DNA of 64,000 nt from the NCBI GenBank assembly GCA_016712285.1, contig JADJRK010000001.1, positions 558,001 to 622,000 on the forward strand, read 5' to 3'. Positions 52,165 through 61,077 of this stretch are shown piece after piece. The notes under the pieces are model-generated. The model ran no database searches and had not been told where the DNA came from. It saw only the letters and a program-made list of their open reading frames with translations. Numbering within the stretch: the first letter of the stretch is position 1; every line of letters starts with the position of its first letter. Source of the DNA: Planctomycetota bacterium (lineage in GTDB: Bacteria; Planctomycetota; UBA8742; UBA2392). The position numbers and the translations under genes were made by a program.

Positions 52165-52917
52165 ATGCGCAATGTGAAGTGGATGCTGGCAGTAGCGGCG
52201 ATGTTTGCTGTTGGCGCGTTTTCGGCGCCGGTGACAGCCCAGATGGGCGGGTCAACCGAGAAGAAGGTCGAAGGCGAGAAGAAAGAGGGCGAAGGCAAAG
52301 AGGGCGAAGGCAAAGAAGAGCCCAAGGAAGAGGATGGGATCTACACGACCATGCTCAAGCCGATGTTGAAAGATGTCGGCGAAGTCATCGACAAGGCCGA
52401 ATACACCGACGCCGACGTCAAGTCTTACCTGAAGCACCACGAAGCAGTAAAGAAGTTGTTTGACGCTGACCCGAAGTGGGAAGAGCTGAGCAACGAGAAT
52501 CTCAAGAGGGCTTTCGAGTACATGGTCAAGAACGAGAAGTACGTGGCCTGGGCCAAGGAAGCCGGCGTTGATGCCGACATGTTCCTGCGCAAGGGGCTGC
52601 GGCTTCGCATGCAGTGGTTCAAGAAGAACTGGGTAGACGAGCAGGAGGCAGGTCTGAAGGAGTATCTGGCCGAGCTTGAAAAGGGCAAAGCCGACATTCC
52701 GGAAGAAGAGTTCAAGGCCGCCAAGGAGTACATTGAGGGCCTGATGAAGGACCTTGCCAATGCCCGCAAGTTCTTGGAAAAGACCATCACCGGTCCGACC
52801 GACGCCGAGAAGAAGGCAACCGAGGACAACAAAGAGGCGCTGAAGAAGGCCTTTGACGAGGAAGACGGCGACTCAGAAGACGGCGACGAAGGTGAAGACG
52901 AAGACGGCATGAAGTAA
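52165..52917 (+). CDS. Secreted, charged helical protein
   Basis: A 250-residue exported protein (signal MRNVKWMLAVAAMFAVGAF, then SAPVTAQ). A Glu/Lys/Gly-rich repeat segment (KEGEGKEGEGKEEPKEE) follows, then a mostly helical domain (EYMVKNEKYVAWAKEAGVD, LRMQWFKKNW) and an acidic tail (EEDGDSEDGDEGEDEDG). Function unknown. ATG 52165 has AGGAGA 5 bases upstream. A terminator follows directly. Confidence 0.72.
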   Translation: MRNVKWMLAVAAMFAVGAFSAPVTAQMGGSTEKKVEGEKKEGEGKEGEGKEEPKEEDGIYTTMLKPMLKDVGEVIDKAEYTDADVKSYLKHHEAVKKLFDADPKWEELSNENLKRAFEYMVKNEKYVAWAKEAGVDADMFLRKGLRLRMQWFKKNWVDEQEAGLKEYLAELEKGKADIPEEEFKAAKEYIEGLMKDLANARKFLEKTITGPTDAEKKATEDNKEALKKAFDEEDGDSEDGDEGEDEDGMK

Positions 52918-52939
52918 GTGACAAACGCAACGCATCACA

Positions 52940-52966
52940 GGGGGCGCCCGCTAGGGCGCCCCTTTT
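52940..52966 (+). terminator. Terminator after the secreted charged protein
   Basis: GGGGCGCCC (52941-52949), loop GCTA, GGGCGCCCC (52954-52962), then TTTT. 24 bp past the stop. Confidence 0.9.
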
Positions 52967-53019
52967 CGTCACCATGGCGTCACCCCTGTCATCTTTCCGG
53001 CGGGCGCTCAATTTGACGG

Positions 53020-53048
53020 TTGACAGCACCCCTTGTTGCCGGTTGAAT
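53020..53048 (+). promoter_or_regulatory. Probable sigma70 promoter of the barrel gene
   Basis: TTGACA (53020-53025), 17-bp spacer, TTGAAT (53043-53048), about 90 bp before the start at 53141. Confidence 0.5.
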
Positions 53049-53140
53049 CTTGCTCAACCCCCGAAGTTACGCTTTCAGGCTTAACTGCAACCCAAACTGT
53101 GGGTTGCCGCGCCTGTAGGCTATCCGCAGGAGCAGTTGGC

Positions 53141-54253
53141 ATGCGCCACATGTGGCTCTTCTTGCTCATGGCTGCCAGCGTCAGCATTTTCGCCGCAGCC
53201 GCGAACGCCCAGCGCCTCCCTCAGGTGCTGAACATGAACACCCACGAAGGCAAATTTGCCACGGGTGGCGTGGGGCTCCAGATTGGCTTTGGCACCGGCT
53301 TTGGTGGTGAACTTCACCGCGAAGGCCCGGCGTCAAAACTCGTGGACGGTGCCCTTGAAGCCGTGTTCCGGCGCAGGTTCGCACAGACTCACAGCCGCTT
53401 TGTGCTGGGTGCAAAGCTCGACTTCCAGATCGGTTCCGACAACGATGTGATCGGCACTGACTTTGGCATCGAGTTTTACAACATCAGCATCAGCACCAGC
53501 GGATCGGCTGTGTCGGGCACGAACAACCTGACCGTCGCCCCGAACACTGACCCGGTGTATCGCGCCGCAAGCAGCAGCAGCGCGAGCCTGATCTATTTCG
53601 GGTTTGACTTCACGATCAACTTCTACAAGAGCGAGTTCATTGAGACCGACGGCCGCCGCACCCGCAACAACTGGGGCCTGGCGCTGATCGTCGGCCCCAA
53701 GGCCGGCTTGCTGATGGGTGACTTCGCGGACCTGAACGGGTTTGCGACCGCGGGCCTTGACCTTGGTTTGATGGCGGACTTCCCGATTCCTATCCCGGGC
53801 GCCGAAGACCTGCTGTCGATCAGCCCCTACGCCATCTTTGAGATCAACTATCGCTTCGGCGTGGATACCGCGCTGGTGGACAGCAACCCGGCCAGCCCGA
53901 CGTTTGGCCAGGACGTGCTGAACGACAGTTTTGACCTTGATTACTACAGCGCTTCGCAGGAAGACCAGGACGGCAACGGCCTGCCTGACTATGACGGCAT
54001 TGCCATCCGTCGCCACAACTTCATCCCGGCGTATCAGCTAAGCCTCGGCACGACGGTAAACCTGACGCCGATCTTCATCTCGCGCTCGGGCGGCTTGATC
54101 AACAACTGGCGCTTCTGGATGAGCGCGACGGTCAGCTTCCCGCTGGGATTGAACTTTATCATGGCAAATTATGTCGGCGACTCGCTGTGGGGTGCCGACG
54201 AACTGCCGACCATGAGCTTCACGTTCTCGTTCGGCGCGGCGTACTTCTTCTAA
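53141..54253 (+). CDS. Predicted outer-membrane beta-barrel protein
   Basis: A 370-residue exported protein: signal MRHMWLFLLMAASVSIFAAA, then ANAQ. The rest alternates strands with aromatic ends (GVGLQIGFGTGFGG, FVLGAKLDFQIGS, NWGLALIVGPKAGLLMG) and finishes in GAAYFF, a terminal Phe as in BAM-inserted barrels. A D-rich stretch (EDQDGNGLPDYDG) may be a calcium-binding loop. Function unknown. ATG 53141 has AGGAG 9 bases upstream. Confidence 0.75.
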   Translation: MRHMWLFLLMAASVSIFAAAANAQRLPQVLNMNTHEGKFATGGVGLQIGFGTGFGGELHREGPASKLVDGALEAVFRRRFAQTHSRFVLGAKLDFQIGSDNDVIGTDFGIEFYNISISTSGSAVSGTNNLTVAPNTDPVYRAASSSSASLIYFGFDFTINFYKSEFIETDGRRTRNNWGLALIVGPKAGLLMGDFADLNGFATAGLDLGLMADFPIPIPGAEDLLSISPYAIFEINYRFGVDTALVDSNPASPTFGQDVLNDSFDLDYYSASQEDQDGNGLPDYDGIAIRRHNFIPAYQLSLGTTVNLTPIFISRSGGLINNWRFWMSATVSFPLGLNFIMANYVGDSLWGADELPTMSFTFSFGAAYFF

Positions 54254-54276
54254 GCGGCCGATTGATCCAGTGTTCA

Positions 54277-54312
54277 AAACGCGCGGGCCCAACGGCCCGC
54301 GCGTTTGTTTTC
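54277..54312 (+). terminator. Terminator after the barrel gene
   Basis: AACGCGCGGGCC (about 54278-54289), loop CAAC, GGCCCGCGCGTT (54294-54305), then TGTTTTC. Confidence 0.8.
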
Positions 54313-54367
54313 GTGCGTGAGAGGCGCCAGCGCGCTGCCTCGACAGGGCCGTTCTTGGCGCAGCATG

Positions 54368-54700
54368 GTGAACCGGCCATTCAGGCCTAGACTTTGCACG
54401 CAACCTACGGATGCCGCATTTTGCGCGGCTCGGTCGCCCGCTACGCGGGCTTTGAGTCATTCGCCGCCTCTACCTATGGTTCCGCGCGCCTTCGGCGCTT
54501 GTCACCATAGGCTACAGTCGTCTGGCCCGCTCTGCGGGCCGATAGCGCCGCCTTGGCGGCGCTACGAATGTAGCCTGGGGTGACCAAGGCGCTTCGCGCC
54601 GAAGGAACCCCAGGTACACGAAAGCAAAATGTCCCAAGCCCGCGTAGCGGGCGACCCAGGCCCACGAATGTGGGCCTACTGAACCGGCCCTTCAGGCCGG
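54368..54700. repeat. Region flanked by direct repeats around a hairpin element
   Basis: TGAACCGGCCATTCAGGCC near 54368-54388 and TGAACCGGCCCTTCAGGCC near 54679-54698 are near-identical direct repeats, each itself partly palindromic. They bracket the hairpin element described next; no coding sequence lies between. Confidence 0.7.
54432..54656. mobile_element. MITE/REP-like multi-hairpin element with perfect 21-bp terminal inverted repeats
   Basis: The ends 54432-54452 and 54636-54656 are perfect inverted copies (GGTCGCCCGCTACGCGGGCT plus T). Inside are nested palindromes: CTATGGT/ACCATAG (54474/54504), GCGCC-GGCGC, GGCTACA/TGTAGCC (54510/54569) enclosing two hairpins (54524-54540 and 54543-54564), and CCTGGGGT/ACCCCAGG (54574/54607). 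It carries no gene. Such structure fits non-autonomous elements moved by a transposase or RAYT encoded elsewhere. Confidence 0.7.
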
Positions 54701-54756
54701 AACGCCTGTATGAATCCATCGTGGAGAGGATGCTGCGCCACGGAACGCCGACGGCC

Positions 54757-55656
54757 TTACTGTTCTTCTATGAAATTCAGCATGCGCAGGTTGTAAATCA
54801 GCGCCACGGGCAACAGGATGCCCGCGCTTACCACAGCCGTGGTCGTGAACGCAAAACCTGCCAGCGCGAACAGCACCACAAGGTCCAGGAGGGTCAGTCC
54901 GAACAGCAAGCCCGCGTTGGCCGCGTTGCTGTCGGTGCGGAAGGCCGCCTTGGCAAGCGGCCACGACAGGAATGGCAGAATCGCTGTTGCCGCCAGCACG
55001 ACCAGCATGCGCCAGAGAAACGCGCCGGTGTGGCTCCAGAATCCGGGCCCGGTCTCTTCGGGCTCGTCCCCCGGGCGCGCTGTGCCGCTCAGGCCCTTGA
55101 TGCGCTTGGTATCCAGCACCCTCGCCTGTCTCTCCGGAGAGTCGTCGCGCACGATGCGGTACACATCAATCGTAAAGATGCCGCTGTCCGCGCCGGACCA
55201 GTTCTGGTGCACGCTGACAGTAAGCACCTCGTCTGATTCTCCGGCGTCCTCGAACACCGCCTGCGGGTCCTGCGTTTGGTCTTCGTCCTTGCTGATCAAG
55301 CCGCGCACCAGCGCACCGGCACGCTGTTCCAGCGTCGGGCTTCGCGGCACGTCGGCCGAAACGCCCTCAATCTGCTTCAGCCGGCTGATGACTTTGGCGC
55401 GAATCTGTGTGTTGGTGGTGTCGCCGTGGACGGGCATGACCACGACATTCTGGGGACCCTCGACACGCACCTTGGCGACATATTCGTCGGCAAGCTGATC
55501 CAGCGCATGGTCTGCGGCCGCTTCCTGCAAGGGCTTCAGGTCATTGGGCTCGGCAATGAACCAGACGTACACGAAGTAGCCCACCACGCAAAGCGCGGCA
55601 ACGCCGATGCCGGCGGAAAAGACTTTCCAGCCTGGGATGTTGTCCATCAGGGCCAT
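54757..55656 (-). CDS. Membrane protein with periplasmic domain, unknown
   Basis: A 299-residue protein: one N-terminal membrane helix (about 12-35), a periplasmic alpha/beta domain (about 40-205, VVVMPVHGDTTNTQI, VLTVSVHQNWSGADSG) and three C-terminal helices (about 212-290). The domain has a VMPVHGD stretch reminiscent of CsgG/TolB-like N-terminal folds, but I cannot support that. ATG 55656 follows the 885-residue coiled-coil gene by 23 bp on the same strand, so it is in that operon. Confidence 0.7.
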   Translation of the reverse strand: MALMDNIPGWKVFSAGIGVAALCVVGYFVYVWFIAEPNDLKPLQEAAADHALDQLADEYVAKVRVEGPQNVVVMPVHGDTTNTQIRAKVISRLKQIEGVSADVPRSPTLEQRAGALVRGLISKDEDQTQDPQAVFEDAGESDEVLTVSVHQNWSGADSGIFTIDVYRIVRDDSPERQARVLDTKRIKGLSGTARPGDEPEETGPGFWSHTGAFLWRMLVVLAATAILPFLSWPLAKAAFRTDSNAANAGLLFGLTLLDLVVLFALAGFAFTTTAVVSAGILLPVALIYNLRMLNFIEEQ

Positions 55657-55679
55657 GGATCACCGGGTAGTGATTGTGC

Positions 55680-58337
55680 CTATTCGGCTGCGTCTGCGGA
55701 AGGCGCGTTGGCGTTCGAATTGTCGCCGCGTTTTGTAGCGACAAAGGGCTTGTCGCTGTCGGCGGCGATTTCGGCGTCATTCTTCTTCACGTGCAGGATC
55801 AGGATTTTCTCGGTGCGGCGGTCCGCGTGGACGGGTTTTCCAGCCGCGCTGAACAGCGAGTCAATGCGCTTGCTGATCTGCGACGCGAGCTTTTCGCGCT
55901 GGGTGTCGCTTTCGGCTTTTTCGTACTGGGTGCGCAGGTCCGCTACGCCGCCGACCTCGTCGATCAGGCTGCGAAAGCGGTTTTCGGACTTTTCGAGTTC
56001 GCGTTGGCGCGCGATCAGGAACGTTTCTGTCTCGTTAAGTTTGTCCTGAAGGCGCTTCATATCGGCGTTCGCGCTCTGCAGCTTGGCGCGGGCGCTGGTG
56101 ACCTCGGCGCTTGTGCGCTGCACGACGGCTTCCAGTTCGTCTTTCTCGGCGCGACGGTTGTTCTCGGCTGTGGTCAGATTCTCCATCAGCATCTGCTTCT
56201 CATCATCCTGGCGCTGCAGGCGCTCCGACATCAGCACCAGCTTCTCAGACAGCTTGTCGTGGCGGTCTTTGGCCAGGTCGCGGGCTGCCAACAGCTCTTC
56301 GCGCACCTCGGCCAGCTGGTTCTGCAGCAACACCCGTTCAGCCAGGGCGTCGGCCAGGTCTGCCTTTGTCCGTGTCGCCGAATCACGCAGGGCCTTGAGT
56401 TCCGCATCGGTCTTGGCGCGCACCGACGTTGCTTCGGCGCTGGTCTTTTCCGCCTTGGCGGCTGCGTCGTTGAACGCCCGCAAGTCCTTCTTTGCCTGCG
56501 CCAGCGCCGCTTCGTGTGCAGCCGACTGTGCCTCGGCGGCGGTCAGCTTCTCGCGCAGGGCCTTTAGCTCGCGGTCGCGGGCACGCAGGTTCTTTTCGGA
56601 CTCGGCGGCTGCGCCTTCGAGGTTCCGGACCTGCTCAGCCAGCGCGTCGCGCGATTGGGTGAGCGTTGCCACCTCGTTCTTCGCCGCCAGCAGCGCCGTC
56701 GTCGCCTGCTCTTTGTCGCGCAAGGCGCGCTCGGCCTTGCCTTTTTCTTCGCTGATGCGTTCGTTCAGGCGCTTGAGCTCGACCTGCAGGTTCTGCTCGG
56801 TGGCGCGGGCGTCGTCCATGTCGCCCTTGGCGTCGAGCATGCGGGTTTGCGCGTCTGACAGGTCGCGGCGCAGGCGCTCGTTCTCGCGCTCAAGTTCGTT
56901 GATGCGGTCGTCGCGTTCGCCGGCCAGCGTTTCAGCCTCAGCGAGTTGGCCGCTGATGCTGTCGAGGTTGGACTTCTGCTGCGTCAGTTTTTCGCGCGCC
57001 TTTTCCAGCTCGTAGCGCGTGTCGTCAAGCTCGCCGCTGAGGGCGTCCACCCGCAGCTGCGAGTCCTCAAGTCTGGCCTCGGTGTCCGCGAGTCGCGCCT
57101 CGGCATCGGTCAGGAAAGACTCGAACTCGCTGTTGCGGCCCTCGGCGTTTTCCAGCGCCGCGATCACCGCCTGGGCCTGCTGGTTGCGCTGCTCAGCATC
57201 CGCCAGCTCGCGCCGCAACTCGTCGACCTGGTCCTCAAGCTCGTTCATCCGCTGGCGATAGGCGTCAGCGCGCTCTGCGGTCGCCTCGGCGTCGCGCTGC
57301 ACCGCGTCAAGGCGCTTGCTCAGGCTGCCGATGGCGTCGGCCGCCTGCACGCGGTCGGTGGCGGCCTGCTCCAGGTGCTCGATCAGTTCTTCGCGCGAAG
57401 TTTCGGTTTCGGTGGCGCTGCTCAGGCTGTTGAGCAACTCGTCGGCAAGCCGGTCCCTCTCGGCCCGAAGTTTGTCCAGCTCGGGTCCGGAGCCTGCAGT
57501 GCCCATCTGCTCAAGTGCTTCCAGACGTCTGCGGGCTTCGCCCAGCGTGTGTTCAAGTTCTTCGCGCACTTCGTCCAGCGCAACCGAACGTGAGCTGAAA
57601 TCGCTTTCTGTTTGTGACAGCAATCGTTCGAGTTCGCGGCGTTCGGAGTCAACCGCTTGCAGCCGTGAGCTCGCGGTCGTGGCGATCTCGCGGTATTCCT
57701 GCAACTCGCCGTGCAGGCGCTGCACAAGCCGATCATCCAGCAGGCTGTGCCCATTGCCCTTGCTGGGCGGAAGCGCAGCTTCCTCAAGGGCATCCAGCAC
57801 ATCCACCAGGTCATCCTGCCAGCGGATGCGCGGACGACTCTGCATGAACCCCGCCGCGCATTCCTCAAGCTCGTCGGACCAGCCGGGCTCGGCCATGGCC
57901 TCAATGTTCTGTGCAAGCCGTCGTCCGGCGCGCTGCGGCTCGGTGGCCGCCTGCTCAAGCATGTCGCCGACAAAGTCGAGCACGAGGCGAGTGATGTCTT
58001 CCAGGTGTGCAACGGCGTTCTCGAGTTCTTCCTCGGCGGCTTCAATGCGATCAACATTTCGCGTGCCCGCGCGCGCCGCGGCAAGGCGCCGGCGGGCAGC
58101 CACCTGCATGGAAAGCGCATCCAGGTACCCGGCGGCAACGCCGGCGACCTGCTTGGGGCTTTCGGCTTCACGGTAGCGCCACAGGCTTGCGCCGAAGTGA
58201 AACGCGGCGTCGGCGTGTGGTGCCAGGCCGTTGATGCCGTAGGTTTCGATGCACTGCGCGTGCAGGCGGTCTGGCGAGGCCCGAAACGGCTCGAACTCGA
58301 TGATCGGCAGGTCCAGGATGGCCTGTTGCGGCATCAT
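55680..58337 (-). CDS. Large coiled-coil protein
   Basis: An 885-residue protein. Residues 1-215 form a mixed, mostly helical domain. From about 215 to 830 it is one long coiled coil (dense Glu, Arg, Ala heptads such as ELERENERLRRDLSDAQTR). The C-terminus is a disordered, polar tail. No membrane segment or signal. Similar in style to SMC-, EEA1- or FilP-like filament proteins, but the sequence is low-complexity and no family is named. Its ATG directly follows the sigma factor stop (TAGATGATG), implying tight coupling to that gene. Confidence 0.78.
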   Translation of the reverse strand: MMPQQAILDLPIIEFEPFRASPDRLHAQCIETYGINGLAPHADAAFHFGASLWRYREAESPKQVAGVAAGYLDALSMQVAARRRLAAARAGTRNVDRIEAAEEELENAVAHLEDITRLVLDFVGDMLEQAATEPQRAGRRLAQNIEAMAEPGWSDELEECAAGFMQSRPRIRWQDDLVDVLDALEEAALPPSKGNGHSLLDDRLVQRLHGELQEYREIATTASSRLQAVDSERRELERLLSQTESDFSSRSVALDEVREELEHTLGEARRRLEALEQMGTAGSGPELDKLRAERDRLADELLNSLSSATETETSREELIEHLEQAATDRVQAADAIGSLSKRLDAVQRDAEATAERADAYRQRMNELEDQVDELRRELADAEQRNQQAQAVIAALENAEGRNSEFESFLTDAEARLADTEARLEDSQLRVDALSGELDDTRYELEKAREKLTQQKSNLDSISGQLAEAETLAGERDDRINELERENERLRRDLSDAQTRMLDAKGDMDDARATEQNLQVELKRLNERISEEKGKAERALRDKEQATTALLAAKNEVATLTQSRDALAEQVRNLEGAAAESEKNLRARDRELKALREKLTAAEAQSAAHEAALAQAKKDLRAFNDAAAKAEKTSAEATSVRAKTDAELKALRDSATRTKADLADALAERVLLQNQLAEVREELLAARDLAKDRHDKLSEKLVLMSERLQRQDDEKQMLMENLTTAENNRRAEKDELEAVVQRTSAEVTSARAKLQSANADMKRLQDKLNETETFLIARQRELEKSENRFRSLIDEVGGVADLRTQYEKAESDTQREKLASQISKRIDSLFSAAGKPVHADRRTEKILILHVKKNDAEIAADSDKPFVATKRGDNSNANAPSADAAE

Positions 58338-59180
58338 CTACTCCAGGTCTTCCTGGTAACCGCGCTTGCGCGACAAGATGCCCTGCAGCGTGCGCAGGGC
58401 GTTGTTCTCGATCTGCCGGATGCGCTCGCGGGTGAGTGTCAACTCGTCGCCGATCTCGGAAAGCGTCATCGGGTGGTCGTAGCCGATGCCGTAGCGCATT
58501 TTCAAAATCTTGGCTTCGCGCTCGCTTACGCCTTCGAGCATTTCCTGCAGCATCGCAATCTCGTTGGCCGTGGTGACTTCTTCGGCGGGGTCAGGGCTGC
58601 GCACGTCGGCGATCATGTCGGTCAGGCTGGCTTCGCCGTCGCCGCTGCGGTAGTCCGAGCTCTGGGTGTTCGAGTTCAGGGCTGCGCGCATCATGTCCAG
58701 CTGGTCGTCGGTGAGCCCGATCTCTTTGGCGATGATGCGGGTGTCGGGCTTGTGCCCGCCGTTCTTCATCGCCATCTCGCTGGACTTCTGCTTGAACTGG
58801 CTGATCAGCTCGACCATGTAGCTGGGCACGCGGACGGTCTTGCTGGAGTTGACCAGCGCGCGGCGGATGGACTGCTTGATCCAGTGCACGCCGTAGGTGC
58901 TGAAGCGATTGCCCTGCTCCGGGTCGAACTTTTCGATGCCGCGCATCAAGCCGATGTTGCCCTCGGCAATCAGGTCCATGAACGGCAGACCGCGGTTCAG
59001 GAACTCCTTGGCCACGCTGACCACGAGGCGCAGGTTGGCCTTGATCATGCGTTCACGGGCGGCTTTGTCGCCGGCGCGGATCAGGCGTGAAAGGGCAAGT
59101 TCTTCCTCACCGGTGAGGAGGGGCGTCTCGCGGATTTCCTTCAGGTACTGCTCGAAGTTCGCGTCGTTGATGCGGGCCAT
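58338..59180 (-). CDS. RpoD-family (group 2-like) sigma factor
   Basis: A 280-residue sigma70 factor. Region 1.2 (FEQYLKEIRETPLLT) begins it; region 2 includes LVVSVAKEFLNRGLPFMDLI and RFSTYGVHWIKQSIRRAL; region 3 follows; region 4 has LSEIGDELTLTRERIRQIE. The long acidic region 1.1 of RpoD is absent, as in RpoS/HrdB-like group 2 factors, so it could be the main or a secondary housekeeping factor. ATG 59180 has AGGGGGA 5 bases upstream. Its stop abuts the coiled-coil gene. It is divergent from rodA. Confidence 0.9.
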   Translation of the reverse strand: MARINDANFEQYLKEIRETPLLTGEEELALSRLIRAGDKAARERMIKANLRLVVSVAKEFLNRGLPFMDLIAEGNIGLMRGIEKFDPEQGNRFSTYGVHWIKQSIRRALVNSSKTVRVPSYMVELISQFKQKSSEMAMKNGGHKPDTRIIAKEIGLTDDQLDMMRAALNSNTQSSDYRSGDGEASLTDMIADVRSPDPAEEVTTANEIAMLQEMLEGVSEREAKILKMRYGIGYDHPMTLSEIGDELTLTRERIRQIENNALRTLQGILSRKRGYQEDLE

Positions 59181-59302
59181 CCGGTCCCCCTGAACGCTCG
59201 ATTAAACGCCCGAACGCGCGACTTACAAGGTGACGCGTGGGCGCCAGCCTCAATGCGTTCAGGATTCAGTCCACGAACGTCGATAAGTGACCGGGAGAGT
59301 TC

Positions 59303-60469
59303 GTGCGTATCCGCAACCGCATCAAGCAACGAGTGTCCCTGCTGCGCGCCCTGCCCTTGGGCGTGGTATTACCTGCGCTGGCGCTGGTCTGCGTTGGCGT
59401 TGTGTTCATCTACTCGGCCTCGACGGACTTTGAACTTCTGGCGGAAGGCATCTCGCAGCCGCGGGACTTTCACGTCCGGCAGGCGGCGTTTGCCATCTTC
59501 GGCCTGTCCCTGATGCTCGTGGTCGCGCTGATGCCGCCGCGCTGGCTTGCGACGCATTGGTATGCGTATCTTGGCCTGGGGCTGGTGCTGCTGGGGTCCG
59601 TGCTGATCTTTGGGCGCACCGTCAATGGTGCCAAGAGCTGGATCATGTTCGGCCCGCTGGGCCTGCAGCCATCCGAGCTGTGCAAGCCGCTGCTTGTGCT
59701 GGCCCTGGCTGGATACCTGCGCTACCACCAGAGCGTGGACAGCCCGCGCGCGTTTCTGTGGTGCATCGGCATCAGCGGTGCGTTCCTGGTGCCGATCATG
59801 CTGCAGCCGGACCTTGGCACGGCACTGGTGTTCATGCCCGTCGTGGGCGCCATGGTCTGGACCGCCGGTGGAAACCGCGTCTATCTAGGCTCGCTGGCCG
59901 TGATGGGCCTTTCGGTGATTCCGGCAGCCTATCTGGCGGGCGTGCTCAAAGACCACCAGATGAAGCGCATCGAGATTTACCTGAGCAGCCTGGGCGGCGA
60001 AGTTGCCGACCGCAGCGGGGACGGCTACCAGATCATGCAGAGCATGACCGCGGTCGGCAGCGGCGGCCTGACCGGTGAAGGCTTCGGCATGGGCACGCAA
60101 AGCCAGCTCGCGTTTCTGCCTGAGCGTCACAACGACTTCATTTTCGCCGTGATTTCGCAAGAGACGGGGCTGATCGGCGTAGCGTTGTTTATGCTGATCT
60201 TCTTTTACATGGTCGCGCGCATGCTGCGGATTGGCTATGGCACGCGCGAGCCGTTCGCAAGGCTCATCATCGTGGGTGTCGCCACGCTGTTCTTTGCACA
60301 GGCGGCGATCAACGTCGGCGTAGTAAGCGGGTTTGTCCCGGTGACGGGCATTACGCTGCCCCTGGTCAGTTACGGGGGCTCGAGCCTGCTGTCCGGGTTT
60401 ATCCTGTTGGGATTGGTGAGCAACGTTGCGATGCAACCGATTCGCGTGATGGGCAAGGCGACGTTCTAG
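59303..60469 (+). CDS. rodA: SEDS peptidoglycan polymerase RodA
   Basis: RodA polymerises glycan strands for cell elongation. The 388-residue protein has about ten membrane segments and SEDS hallmarks: NGAKSWIMFGPLGLQPSEL, QPDLGTALVF, SGGLTGEGFGMG, the catalytic-region LPERHNDFIFAVISQETG, and VPVTGITLPLVSYGGSS. ATP is not needed; it pairs with a PBP2, not seen here. GTG 59303 has GGGAGA upstream. Together with FtsW (47076-48287) it gives the cell both polymerases, so shape and division are probably both peptidoglycan-based. Confidence 0.92.
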   Translation: MRIRNRIKQRVSLLRALPLGVVLPALALVCVGVVFIYSASTDFELLAEGISQPRDFHVRQAAFAIFGLSLMLVVALMPPRWLATHWYAYLGLGLVLLGSVLIFGRTVNGAKSWIMFGPLGLQPSELCKPLLVLALAGYLRYHQSVDSPRAFLWCIGISGAFLVPIMLQPDLGTALVFMPVVGAMVWTAGGNRVYLGSLAVMGLSVIPAAYLAGVLKDHQMKRIEIYLSSLGGEVADRSGDGYQIMQSMTAVGSGGLTGEGFGMGTQSQLAFLPERHNDFIFAVISQETGLIGVALFMLIFFYMVARMLRIGYGTREPFARLIIVGVATLFFAQAAINVGVVSGFVPVTGITLPLVSYGGSSLLSGFILLGLVSNVAMQPIRVMGKATF

Positions 60470-60474
60470 AAAAC

Positions 60475-61077
60475 CTACTTCGTCCAGGCGTAGCTTCCTT
60501 TGTTTGCGTCGGGCTCAAGGCTGTCGATCAGCCAGCGATACCCATCCTGCACAAAGCTGACTCGAATGACCTGATCGCCGCTTTTGCTGTCTGCCCTGCC
60601 TTTGGGATTCACCGTGACGATCACCGTCGCGCGATTGGGGCCGTATGCCCGGTCGTATTCGTCCTGGTACTGGATGTCGTAGTCGGGCTTGCCCACTTCA
60701 ATGAAGCGGTCTTCAACAAGGTTGCGCAGCAGGCGCATGTAACCATGTGCCATGCGAGTTTTTTCCGCGGCGAGGTCAACTTTGTTGCGGGTTGCGCCGT
60801 CGGCCAGGCTGGCGTTTACCTCGTCGCGAAGGTCGTTGAAGTCCTGTTGATTCTCCGGCGTGCTGAGGCGCTTGCGAGGCAGAAAGCAGCCATGCACGAA
60901 GTTGGGGCTAAGCACATGCAGGAAGCCCTCGGCGTTGTCCGTGCGCGCGACCTCTACGGCGTCCCAGAACGTGCCGTCCGGCGCAATGGCGGGCCGCGAC
61001 AACGCGGGGCGTTGCGTGGTTGAGGTGCCGATCGTGCACCCGGCAATGAACAACAGCATCAGCAGGCTGTACTTCAC
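60475..61077 (-). CDS. Lipoprotein, unknown
   Basis: A 200-residue lipoprotein (MKYSLLMLLFIAGC). The mature protein has a SnoaL/NTF2-like feel: FWDAVEVARTDNAEGFLHVL at the start and VIRVSFVQDGYRWLIDSLEP near the end. This is a fold guess. Its ATG overlaps the stop of the upstream VWA gene by 4 bp, implying translational coupling and perhaps a shared envelope role. Confidence 0.72.
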   Translation of the reverse strand: MKYSLLMLLFIAGCTIGTSTTQRPALSRPAIAPDGTFWDAVEVARTDNAEGFLHVLSPNFVHGCFLPRKRLSTPENQQDFNDLRDEVNASLADGATRNKVDLAAEKTRMAHGYMRLLRNLVEDRFIEVGKPDYDIQYQDEYDRAYGPNRATVIVTVNPKGRADSKSGDQVIRVSFVQDGYRWLIDSLEPDANKGSYAWTK

